Shown here piece by piece: positions 35,487-42,803 of a stretch of 64,000 bases of DNA. The notes under the pieces are model-generated. The model was not told where the DNA came from. It ran no database searches and saw only the letters and a program-made list of their open reading frames with translations. How positions within the stretch are numbered: position 1 is the first letter of the stretch; each line of letters opens with the position of its first letter. Origin of the DNA: Arthrobacter sp. SPG23 (GTDB taxonomy: Bacteria; Actinomycetota; Actinomycetes; Actinomycetales; Micrococcaceae); the NCBI RefSeq assembly GCF_000876655.1, contig NZ_JYCN01000011.1:29425-93424 (forward strand), written 5' to 3'. Made by a program: the position numbers and the translations under genes.

Positions 35487-35981
35487 TTAGGCTGCGGGGC
35501 AGAAGCCGCCCGGCAGCGGTACGCCGTTGACGTCCAGCGGGCACGGGTTGAAGGTGAAGATCACCAGTGTGCCCAGGATGATGATGACGGCCGTTGCGGC
35601 GTAGAGGACGATCTTCAGCCAGAAGCGGGTGGAATCCTTCTCGGCGTAGTCGTTGATGATGGTGCGGACACCGTTGGTGCCGTGCAGCATGGCCAGCCAA
35701 AGCATGGCCAGGTCCCAGAACTGCCAGAACGGATCGGCCCACTTGCCGGCGACGAAACCGAAGTCAATGGCGTGGATGCCCTCGCCCACCATGAGGTTAA
35801 CGAAGAGGTGCCCGAAGATCAGGACCACCAGGACGACGCCCGAAAGCCGCATGAACAGCCAGGCAGCCATTTCGAAGTTGCCCTTGGACGCGCCGCTGCG
35901 GCGGTACTTGGGGGCAATCAGCCCTGCCCCCGGCTTTCCGCCGTCTTTTCCGCTGCGGGGACTCTGGATGGTTGCAGTCAT
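35487..35981 (-). CDS. sdhD: succinate dehydrogenase membrane anchor subunit
   Basis: 164 residues, starting 3 nt after the sdhC stop. Three membrane helices: AAWLFMRLSGVVLVVLIFGH with the haem-ligand type His at its end, LAMLWLAMLHGTNGVRTII with the conserved HGxNGxR motif, and LYAATAVIIILGTLVIF. The N-terminal ~35 residues are cytoplasmic and basic. With SdhC it anchors the complex and forms the menaquinone site. The Pro/Gly/Cys-containing C-terminal tail is typical of actinobacterial SdhD. Confidence 0.92.
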   Translation of the reverse strand: MTATIQSPRSGKDGGKPGAGLIAPKYRRSGASKGNFEMAAWLFMRLSGVVLVVLIFGHLFVNLMVGEGIHAIDFGFVAGKWADPFWQFWDLAMLWLAMLHGTNGVRTIINDYAEKDSTRFWLKIVLYAATAVIIILGTLVIFTFNPCPLDVNGVPLPGGFCPAA

Positions 35982-35984
35982 GGC

Positions 35985-36365
35985 TTAGTGACCTCCGAAG
36001 GCGAGGGAAAGGTGGCGGATGGAGAAGCCCACCATGACGATGACCCAGAGAACCAGGACCGTCCACAGCATTTGGCGCTGGTACTTCGCGCCCTTCTTCC
36101 AGAAGTCGACGGCGATGATCCGCAGGCCGTTGAAGGCGTGGAACACGATCGCTGCGACAAGGCCCGTTTCACCCAGGGCCATCAGGGGGTTCTTGTAGGC
36201 GCCGATCACGGCGGTGTATGCCTCGGGGGACACGCGCACCAATGAGGTGTCCAGCACATGGACCAACAAGAAGAAGAAAATCACTACACCGGTAATGCGG
36301 TGTCCAACCCAGGACCACATGCCTTCACGGCCGCGGTACAAGGTGCCAGCTGGTTTTGTCGGCAC
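35985..36365 (-). CDS. sdhC: succinate dehydrogenase cytochrome b556 subunit
   Basis: 126 residues from the GTG at 36365, with GGGAGG 8 nt upstream; the open frame to 36410 lacks a ribosome site. Signature segments are MWSWVGHRITGVVIFFFLLVHVLD (first helix, SHR-type His-Arg) and VFHAFNGLRIIAVDF (haem-binding His). Three membrane helices in all. First gene of sdhCDAB; its promoter 80-120 nt upstream is overlapped by a perfect palindrome. Confidence 0.93.
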   Translation of the reverse strand: MPTKPAGTLYRGREGMWSWVGHRITGVVIFFFLLVHVLDTSLVRVSPEAYTAVIGAYKNPLMALGETGLVAAIVFHAFNGLRIIAVDFWKKGAKYQRQMLWTVLVLWVIVMVGFSIRHLSLAFGGH

Positions 36366-36448
36366 TGAATAAACCTCCCTGCAACACAGCGGCGCTGGCA
36401 TGGGATCCACGCGGGGGGAACGCCTGCTGCGAGAGCACTCGTAAGCTC

Positions 36449-36484
36449 AAGCCTAAATCTAGGCTTCGCTCACAGCTTATTCAA
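36449..36484 (-). promoter_or_regulatory. sdhC promoter with overlapping palindrome
   Basis: Minus strand: -35 TTGAAT (36479-36484), 17-nt spacer, -10 TAGATT (36456-36461). A perfect 7-bp inverted repeat AAGCCTA-N4-TAGGCTT (36449-36466) covers the -10 and the expected start site, as expected of a repressor operator. It does not match the DtxR/IdeR iron box. Confidence 0.65.
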
Positions 36485-36620
36485 TTCAGGAACTCCTTGG
36501 TGACGCCTCCCCGCGCGGTTTTTGCGCATTTTTGAGACGAACGCCACATTGTGGCCGTCGCGGCGGCGTCGCGGTAGCCGCATCTGCCGGTGTCGGGGCG
36601 GTGGTCGGCTAAAGTAGGCC

Positions 36621-37757
36621 GTGATGACTACAGACATAGTGACAAGCCGGAATTCACCGCTGGACCGTTTTATTGCGGTAATTCCTGCAGGCGGAGTGGG
36701 GACCCGCCTCTGGCCCCTGTCACGTGCAGCAGCCCCTAAATTCCTTCACGATCTCACTGGCTCCGGCAGCACGCTGCTGCGGGCTACCTACGACCGACTG
36801 GAGCCGCTTGCCGGAAAAGGCGTGCTGGTTGTTACCGGCGTTGCCCACCGGAACGCCGTGTGCAGCCAGCTTCCGGAGATCCAGGAATCCGACCTGGTCC
36901 TGGAAAGCGAGCCCAAGGACTCCGGCGCGGCCATCGGCCTCGCTGCCGCCATCCTGTACCAGCGGGATCCGGACATCATCATGGGCTCCTTCGCCGCGGA
37001 CCAGGTGATCAGCCCCGACGACCTCTTCCAGGATGCCGTGCGCGAGGCCATCCACACGGCCGCGGCCGGCAAGATCGTCACCATCGGCATCAAGCCCACG
37101 CACCCCTCCACCGGATTCGGCTACATCCGTGCCGGCCAGAAGCTGTCGATTCCGAACGCCCCGAGCGCGCAGGCCGTGGTGGAATTCGTGGAAAAGCCCA
37201 GCGAGGACGTTGCCCAGCAGTACGTGGACAGCGGAGAGTACGTCTGGAACGCAGGCATGTTCGTTGCGCCGGTTTCACTGATGCTGAAGCACCTCGAGGC
37301 AAACCAGCCTGAGCTCTTCAAGGGGCTCACGGAAATTGCGCAGGCCTGGGACACGCCGGAACGTGATGAGGTCACTGCCCGCGTCTGGCCTACGCTGCCG
37401 AAGATCGCCATCGACTACGCGGTGGCGGAGCCTGCCGCCGCTGCCGGGGACGTCGCCGTCGTGCCGGGAACTTTCCGTTGGGACGACGTCGGCGACTTTG
37501 CTTCCGTGGGCCGGCTTAACAGCGCCAAGGAAGTGGACGATGTGACAGTCCTCGGTGAAGGCGCCCGCGTCTTCACCGAAAACGCCAGCGGCGTGGTTGT
37601 CACGGACACCAAGCGCGTCATCGCGCTGATCGGCATCAAGGATGTGGTCATCGTGGACACGCCGGATGCCTTGCTGGTCACCACCATGGCCCACTCCCAG
37701 CGGGTCAAGGCCGCCGTGGATGCGCTCAAGGCCAGCGGCGACACCGACGTCCTCTAA
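36621..37757 (+). CDS. manC: mannose-1-phosphate guanylyltransferase
   Basis: 378 residues. Nucleotidyltransferase signature AVIPAGGVGTRLWPLSRAAAPKF (about 19-40), then GSFAADQVI with the metal-binding Asp, STGFGYIRAG, VVEFVEKPSEDVA and VWNAGMFV. Short compared with bifunctional ManC/AlgA (about 480), so it lacks the isomerase domain. Makes GDP-mannose for wall glycans and glycolipids. Starts with GTG 36621 immediately followed by ATG 36624; TAAAGT (36610-36615) lies 5 nt before the GTG, suggesting a leaderless transcript. A large hairpin follows. Confidence 0.9.
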   Translation: MMTTDIVTSRNSPLDRFIAVIPAGGVGTRLWPLSRAAAPKFLHDLTGSGSTLLRATYDRLEPLAGKGVLVVTGVAHRNAVCSQLPEIQESDLVLESEPKDSGAAIGLAAAILYQRDPDIIMGSFAADQVISPDDLFQDAVREAIHTAAAGKIVTIGIKPTHPSTGFGYIRAGQKLSIPNAPSAQAVVEFVEKPSEDVAQQYVDSGEYVWNAGMFVAPVSLMLKHLEANQPELFKGLTEIAQAWDTPERDEVTARVWPTLPKIAIDYAVAEPAAAAGDVAVVPGTFRWDDVGDFASVGRLNSAKEVDDVTVLGEGARVFTENASGVVVTDTKRVIALIGIKDVVIVDTPDALLVTTMAHSQRVKAAVDALKASGDTDVL

Positions 37758-37777
37758 ACCGGACCCGGAAAACCCTC

Positions 37778-37821
37778 CTCAGTCCAGTCTTCCCGGCGGC
37801 CGCCGGGATGACTGGACTGAG
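37778..37821 (+). terminator. large hairpin after manC
   Basis: CTCAGTCCAGTC (37778-37789) pairs with GACTGGACTGAG (37810-37821), and the loop contains a second perfect palindrome TCCCGGCG/CGCCGGGA. No T-run follows, so it is a terminator without U-tract or a REP-like element. Confidence 0.6.
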
Positions 37822-37908
37822 CCGTTCCAGGCGACGGGAGCCGGCTCCCGGATACGTAACCTCCGACGCTGATGCGGGTATTCGGGGCGGCCTCGCTAGA
37901 GTTGTTTC

Positions 37909-39108
37909 GTGCGCAATTACACTACTGAAGCCGAGCCCACCGCCCTCGTGGGGCCGTGGCTGGAGCCGCTGCTGCCGGAACTGATCGATTTCCGCCGTGA
38001 CCTCCATGCGCATCCTGAACTGTCCTTCAAGGAGTTCCGGACCACGAACAAGCTGGCGGAACGGCTCGAAGCTGCCGGGCTCAAGCCGCGCCGGCTTGAA
38101 GGCACGGGCCTTACTGTCGACGTCGGCGAGGGCCCCATTGCCACCGCCCTCCGCGGCGACATCGACGCCCTCCCCATCATTGAGGAAACCGGGCTGCCGT
38201 TCGCGTCCAAGAACCACGGCGTCACCCATGCCTGCGGCCACGATGTCCATACCACCACCATGCTGGGGATCGCCCTCGTGCTGCACCGCATGCACCAGGA
38301 ATCCCCGCTGGGCGGCACGGTACGGATCATCTTCCAGCCTGCCGAGGAGACCATGCCCGGCGGGGCGCACTCCTGCATCGAGCAGGGCGTGCTTGAAGGC
38401 GTGCCGCGCATCCTTGCCCTGCACTGCGACCCGCGCATCGAAGTGGGCAAGATCGGCACCCGGATCGGTGCCATCACTTCGGCGTCGGACACCATCAGGA
38501 TTGAGCTTTCCGGTCGCGGCGGCCACACGTCCCGGCCGCATCTCACCGAGGACCTCGTTTTCGCGCTGGCGCAGATCGCCGTCAACGTGCCGGCGGTCCT
38601 GTCCCGCCGGGTGGACGTTCGAAGCGGCGTTTCCGTGGTGTGGGGGCACATCTCGGCCGGCTCGGCACCCAATGCCATTCCGGGCACGGGCTACATGGCG
38701 GGCACCATGCGCTGCCTGGACCGCGACGCCTGGCACAGCGCCGGCGAACTTTTGGACGAAGTGGTCCACCAGGTTGCTGCGCCCTACAACGTGGACGTCC
38801 GGCTGGAGCACACCCGGGGCGTTCCTCCGGTGGTCAACTCCGAACATGAGACGGCCCTGATTGAGGCGGCTGCACGCGCCGAAATCGCCGAAAGTGCGGT
38901 GGTCCTCACGCCCCAGTCCATGGGCGGGGAGGATTTCGCTTGGTTCCTGGCCGAACTGCCGGGCGCGATGATGCGGCTTGGCACCAAGACTCCCGGCGGC
39001 GAGGAGTATGACCTCCACCGGGGCGACTACATCCTGGACGAGCGTGCCCTGGGCTACGGCATCCAGGTCCTGACCGCGGCAGCGCTCCGCACCATCCGCG
39101 ACCTCTAG
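37909..39108 (+). CDS. M20-family amidohydrolase (N-acyl amino acid hydrolase type)
   Basis: 399 residues. The M20D signatures are clear: RRDLHAHPELSFKEFRT, the metal site THACGHDVHTT, FQPAEETMPGGAHSCIEQG and HTSRPHLTEDLVFAL in the lid domain, ending with MGGEDFAWFL. Such enzymes release amino acids from N-acyl or hippurate-type substrates or cleave indole-amino acid conjugates; the exact substrate is not readable. The GTG start is 6 nt after TAGAGT (37897-37902), pointing to a leaderless mRNA. Confidence 0.87.
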   Translation: MRNYTTEAEPTALVGPWLEPLLPELIDFRRDLHAHPELSFKEFRTTNKLAERLEAAGLKPRRLEGTGLTVDVGEGPIATALRGDIDALPIIEETGLPFASKNHGVTHACGHDVHTTTMLGIALVLHRMHQESPLGGTVRIIFQPAEETMPGGAHSCIEQGVLEGVPRILALHCDPRIEVGKIGTRIGAITSASDTIRIELSGRGGHTSRPHLTEDLVFALAQIAVNVPAVLSRRVDVRSGVSVVWGHISAGSAPNAIPGTGYMAGTMRCLDRDAWHSAGELLDEVVHQVAAPYNVDVRLEHTRGVPPVVNSEHETALIEAAARAEIAESAVVLTPQSMGGEDFAWFLAELPGAMMRLGTKTPGGEEYDLHRGDYILDERALGYGIQVLTAAALRTIRDL

Positions 39109-39134
39109 CCTCACCAGCCAACCAGCGAGAACCA

Positions 39135-39257
39135 GCGCGAACGGACACTTAAGCCCCACCTCCCAGCGCGAACGAACAGTTGAGGCCCCCTGACCGGGGC
39201 CTCAACTGTCCGTTCGCGCTTCTTCGGGGCCGGAAGTGTCCGTTCGCGCTTCTTCGG
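39135..39257. repeat. cluster of four GCGCGAACGGACA-type repeats
   Basis: Two direct copies (39135-39147, and 39166-39178 with one mismatch) face two inverted copies (39207-39219, 39237-39249). Copies 2 and 3 form the ends of a 54-nt hairpin (39166-39219) with the inner stem ACAGTTGAGGCCCC/GGGGCCTCAACTGT. The two inverted copies belong to a perfect 21-bp direct repeat (39207-39227, 39237-39257). Sits between the amidohydrolase stop and the ohrR promoter and probably terminates the former. Confidence 0.75.
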
Positions 39258-39267
39258 CGATGATAGG

Positions 39268-39296
39268 TTGTGCACAATCTAATTGTGCGATATCGT
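39268..39296 (+). promoter_or_regulatory. ohrR promoter with OhrR-type operator
   Basis: -35 TTGTGC (39268-39273), 17-nt spacer, -10 TATCGT (39291-39296). The perfect palindrome GCACAAT-CTA-ATTGTGC (39272-39288) fills the spacer, like known AT-rich OhrR operators. The -10 ends 7 nt before the ATG at 39304, so the mRNA is probably leaderless. Confidence 0.75.
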
Positions 39297-39303
39297 TTTT
39301 TCC

Positions 39304-39738
39304 ATGACCGATGCTCCCAGACTCAACCGCCAGGTGTGCTTTGCGCTCTACTCCGCCTCGAAGGCGGCGACAGCCGTATACCGGCCGATGCTGGACGAAC
39401 TGGGCCTGACCTACCCCCAGTACCTCGTCATGCTGGTGCTCTGGGAGGACCAGCCGCGCAGTGTCCGCGAGCTGGGGGAGGAGCTGGGCCTGGATTCGGG
39501 CACGCTCTCCCCGCTGCTGAAGAGGCTCGAATCGCTGGGGCTTGTTGAGCGTCGGCGTTCTGCCGAGGATGAGCGGCGGGTTGAAGTTTCCCTGACGGAC
39601 TCCGGCACGGCGCTCAGCGCCAAGGCCGTCGCCATTCCCCAGCAGCTCGCAAATGCCGCCGGCCTGTCCGCGGCAGAGCTCGACCAGCTCCGGGAGACCC
39701 TGGGTAGGCTCACGGCCGCCCTCCATTCCTCCCGTTAG
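39304..39738 (+). CDS. ohrR: organic hydroperoxide-sensing MarR-family repressor
   Basis: 144 residues from the ATG at 39304. The peroxide-sensing Cys is residue 12 in LNRQVCFALYSASKA, the diagnostic OhrR segment. The winged helix spans about residues 45-100 (VRELGEELGLDSGTLSPLLK, then RLESLGLVERRRSAEDERR with the wing). Oxidation of Cys12 by organic peroxides releases it from DNA. The matching ohr gene lies downstream and a palindromic operator covers its own promoter, so it represses the ohrR-ohr unit. Confidence 0.93.
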   Translation: MTDAPRLNRQVCFALYSASKAATAVYRPMLDELGLTYPQYLVMLVLWEDQPRSVRELGEELGLDSGTLSPLLKRLESLGLVERRRSAEDERRVEVSLTDSGTALSAKAVAIPQQLANAAGLSAAELDQLRETLGRLTAALHSSR

Positions 39739-39812
39739 CCCACCCGCCAGCCGGATTTGCATCCACCGGATATTCCATCCGCTGAATTTTTTCTCCAACA
39801 GAACGGAACCAC

Positions 39813-40244
39813 GTGAAGACTCTCTATACAGCTGAAGCACTCGCCTCGGGCGAAGGGCGGGACGGGAACGCCCGCACCAAGGACGGCCGGCTTGACGTCA
39901 CCCTGGCCAGCCCGGTGGAACTGGGCGGAAACGGACAGGGCACCAACCCGGAACAGCTGTTCGCTGCCGGATACGCAGCGTGCTTCCACTCAGCCCTGCG
40001 CCTGGTAGGCCGCAAGGAAAAGGCCGACCTCACCGACTCCGCCGTGGCCGCCAAGATCCACTTCGGCGCGCTCGAGGACGGCGTGGGCTATGGCCTGGCC
40101 GCTGAACTCGAAATCGCACTGCCCGCCCTGGACCTGGCAACGGCGGAGGCGCTGGTGGCCAAGGCGCACCAGATCTGCCCATATTCCAATGCCACCCGCG
40201 GCAACATCAACGTAGACATCAAGATCCTGGAGGTGGCCGCATGA
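39813..40244 (+). CDS. ohr: organic hydroperoxide resistance protein (OsmC/Ohr family)
   Basis: 143 residues, full length. The two redox cysteines are Cys57 in GYAACFHSAL and Cys122 in ICPYSNATRGN, the Ohr signature. N-terminal TLYTAEALASGEGRDG and GTNPEQLFAAGY are also typical. Reduces fatty-acid and other organic peroxides with lipoylated proteins as electron donor. Lies 74 nt after ohrR; the next gene's ATG overlaps its stop (ATGA). Confidence 0.95.
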   Translation: MKTLYTAEALASGEGRDGNARTKDGRLDVTLASPVELGGNGQGTNPEQLFAAGYAACFHSALRLVGRKEKADLTDSAVAAKIHFGALEDGVGYGLAAELEIALPALDLATAEALVAKAHQICPYSNATRGNINVDIKILEVAA

Positions 40245-41266
40245 GCGCCAACACCACAACCCTTCCCCGTACAACCCGCGAGATCCAGCTGGCGTCCCGC
40301 CCGCACGGCCGGCCCGTTCCCGACAACTTCCGTCTGGCCGAGTCGGAGCTCCCGGAACTGCAGGACGGCCAGGTGCTGGTCCGCAACCAGTTCATCTCCG
40401 TCGATCCCTACATGCGCGGCCGCATGAACGACGTCAAGTCGTACTCAGCGCCCTTTGCGCTGGATGCAGCGCTCGACGGCGGCGCCGTCGGTGAGGTGAT
40501 CGCGTCCCGGTCGGAGGAACGCAAGGTGGGGGACGTCGTCGTGCATTCCCTCGGCTGGCGCGAATACGCGGTGCTTGATGCCGCCGCCACATCCCTGGCC
40601 CGCACCGACCTGGCACCGGCGTCGGCGTTCCTCGGTGCGCTGGGCATGACGGGCCTGACCGCGTGCGCAGGCCTCCTGAAGGTTGCTGAGTTCAAGCCCG
40701 GAGAGGTGGTTTTCGTTTCCGGAGCCGCGGGTGCCGTCGGTTCGCTCGTGGGGCAGATCGCGAAGGCGATGGGTGCGTCCCGGGTCATTGGCAGTGCGGG
40801 GTCGCCGGAAAAGGTGGCGCGACTGCTGGAGCTGGGCTTCGACGCCGCGTTCAACTACAACGACGGCCCGGTGGCCGCGCAGCTCGCAGCGGCAGCAGGG
40901 GAGCGCGGGATCGACGTGTACTTTGACAACGTGGGCGGCGAACACCTTGAAGCGGCACTGTCTGCGCTCACGGTGGGCGGCCGCGTGGCCATGTGCGGTG
41001 CCATTGCGCAGTACAACTCGACCGAACCGACTCCCGCTCCCCGGAACCTCATGCTGGCCATTGGCAAGCAGCTGACCCTCAAAGGTTTCCTGGTCGGCGG
41101 CTACTGGCAGCACATGCAGGAGTTCGTCGGGACTGTGTCCGCCTGGGTCGCTGATGGCACCGTGCGCTACGACGAAACTGTTGTGGACGGCCTGGAGAAC
41201 GCTCCGCAGGCGTTTATGGACCTCCTCGACGGCGCCAACACCGGGAAGATGCTGGTCCGAATCTAG
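40241..41266 (+). CDS. NADP-dependent oxidoreductase, zinc-less MDR family
   Basis: 341 residues. Medium-chain dehydrogenase fold without zinc ligands: ISVDPYMRGRMND (substrate region), then the nucleotide fold VVFVSGAAGAVGSLVGQIAK (about 160-180) and GIDVYFDNVGGEHLEAAL. This is the pattern of CurA/YncB and leukotriene B4 12-hydroxydehydrogenase-like alkenal/enone reductases using NADPH. Its overlap with ohr suggests it removes reactive carbonyls formed from lipid peroxides; that link is inferred. Confidence 0.9.
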   Translation: MSANTTTLPRTTREIQLASRPHGRPVPDNFRLAESELPELQDGQVLVRNQFISVDPYMRGRMNDVKSYSAPFALDAALDGGAVGEVIASRSEERKVGDVVVHSLGWREYAVLDAAATSLARTDLAPASAFLGALGMTGLTACAGLLKVAEFKPGEVVFVSGAAGAVGSLVGQIAKAMGASRVIGSAGSPEKVARLLELGFDAAFNYNDGPVAAQLAAAAGERGIDVYFDNVGGEHLEAALSALTVGGRVAMCGAIAQYNSTEPTPAPRNLMLAIGKQLTLKGFLVGGYWQHMQEFVGTVSAWVADGTVRYDETVVDGLENAPQAFMDLLDGANTGKMLVRI

Positions 41267-41507
41267 GGAAATGGACGCGACTTGCGGTGGCGGCTACCGG
41301 TAGGTAACAAGTTCTCAACAATCTCCGGGCTTCGGTGGCGGCGTGGTGCCGGGACGTGTTCCAGGCCACTACAGTAGCTGTCATCAGTGCGCCTCGGCGC
41401 AGTGCTGCGAAACCATCAGTGAAAACAGAATTTCAGTGTGGAGCATTCGAAACGGACACTCATTGAACTCCCGTCGTAGCGCCTATCTCTTTGTTCCTGG
41501 AGGAAAA

Positions 41508-42617
41508 TTGAAGAACTCACTGCGTGCAACCCTCAAGCGCGGTTCAATGACCGGTGTCGCCACCGTAGGGGCGGCAGCACTCCTGCTGACCGGCTGTGGC
41601 GCTGCCCCGGAAGCCGGCAGCACGGCCAGCGCCACCGCCAGCGACTACACGGGCTGCATCGTGTCCGACTCGGGTGGATTCGACGACCAGTCGTTCAACC
41701 AGTCCTCCTACGAAGGCCTGAAGAAGACGGAGAAGGACCTCGGCATCAAGGTCAACCAGGTCGAGTCCAAGACCAACAACGACTTCGAGCCGAACCTGCG
41801 CGCCATGGTCACTGCCGGCTGCAACCTGACCGTCACCGTCGGCTTCCTCCTCGGCGACGCCACCAAGGCCCAGGCCACCGCCAACCCGGACAAGCACTTC
41901 GCCATCATCGACTTCGGCTACGACACCCCCATCACCAACGTCAAGCCGATCATCTACGACACCGCCCAGGCTGCCTTCCTGGCCGGCTACCTGGCAGCCG
42001 GCTCCACCAAGACCGGAACCGTGGCAACCTTCGGCGGCATCAAGATCCCCACGGTCACCATCTTCATGGACGGCTACGCCGACGGTGTGAAGTACTACAA
42101 CGAGCAGAAGGGCAAGGACGTCAAGATCCTTGGCTGGGACAAGGCGAAGCAGGACGGCAGCTTCACCGGCGACTTCGAAAAGCAGGACAAGGGCAAGCAG
42201 CTGACCCAGAACTTCCTGGACCAGGGCGCAGACATCGTGATGCCCGTTGCCGGCCCCGTCGGCAAGGGTGCAGGCGCGGCGCTCAAGGAAGCCAAGGCCG
42301 CAGGCAAGGACGTCAAGCTCATCTGGGTTGACTCCGACGGCTTCCTCACCGCTCCTGACTACAAGGACATCATGCTTTCCTCCGTCATGAAGCAGATGGG
42401 CGAAGCAGTGGAGACCGTCGTGAAGGAAGACAAGGACGGCAAGTTCACCAACACGCCGTACGTCGGCACCCTCGCGAACGACGGCGTGCAGCTGGCTCCG
42501 TTCCACGATCTTGACTCCCAGGTTCCCGCGGAACTGAAGACCGAACTTGAGCAGATCAAGAAGGACATTGTTGACGGCAAGCTTAAGGTCGAGTCTGCGG
42601 CGAGCCCGAAGGCCTAG
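41508..42617 (+). CDS. BMP-family nucleoside-binding lipoprotein
   Basis: 369 residues from a TTG at 41508 with GGAGGA just upstream; the open frame to 41343 is not protein-like. Lipobox LLTGC with Cys30. The mature part is the Bmp (PnrA-like) fold: GCIVSDSGGFDDQSFNQSSY, FIIGFLLGDAT-type segment, FAIIDFGYD, AAFLAGYLAAG and VDSDGFLTAPDYKD. PnrA and related proteins bind purine nucleosides, and the genes downstream (cdd, deoA) agree. A 241-bp leader precedes it, with a TACAGT -10 candidate at 41370-41375. Confidence 0.88.
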   Translation: MKNSLRATLKRGSMTGVATVGAAALLLTGCGAAPEAGSTASATASDYTGCIVSDSGGFDDQSFNQSSYEGLKKTEKDLGIKVNQVESKTNNDFEPNLRAMVTAGCNLTVTVGFLLGDATKAQATANPDKHFAIIDFGYDTPITNVKPIIYDTAQAAFLAGYLAAGSTKTGTVATFGGIKIPTVTIFMDGYADGVKYYNEQKGKDVKILGWDKAKQDGSFTGDFEKQDKGKQLTQNFLDQGADIVMPVAGPVGKGAGAALKEAKAAGKDVKLIWVDSDGFLTAPDYKDIMLSSVMKQMGEAVETVVKEDKDGKFTNTPYVGTLANDGVQLAPFHDLDSQVPAELKTELEQIKKDIVDGKLKVESAASPKA

Positions 42618-42627
42618 AACCCTCTGC

Positions 42628-42676
42628 AAAGCGCCACCACCCGGTTGGTCATTGACTTCCGGGCGGTGGCGCTTTT
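42628..42676 (+). terminator. hairpin between the binding protein and ATPase genes
   Basis: AAAGCGCCACCACCCGG (42628-42644) pairs, with one bulge, with CCGGGCGGTGGCGCTTTT (42659-42676), which ends in a short T-run. It may act as a partial terminator, so the binding protein would be made in excess over the membrane parts. Confidence 0.75.
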
Positions 42677-42803
42677 CGTTGGGCGTGGGCTTTCCCCAAG
42701 GGGCGCCGCCCGCTCCGCCAAAGGCTGCAGGCACTAGGCTGGTGCTGCAGCCACATATCCCGTCCGGGCACATTCTCCGGACGCTTCGAGATTGGTCAGA
42801 GTT

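Noticed and set aside
36449..36466. DtxR/IdeR iron box at the sdhC promoter
   Set aside because: The arms AAGCCTA and TAGGCTT are oriented differently from the TTAGGTTAG half-sites, so I call it only an unassigned palindrome.
39166..39219. Small RNA gene in the long hairpin before ohrR
   Set aside because: There is no promoter I can point to for it, and the hairpin position after a stop codon fits a terminator or REP-like element.
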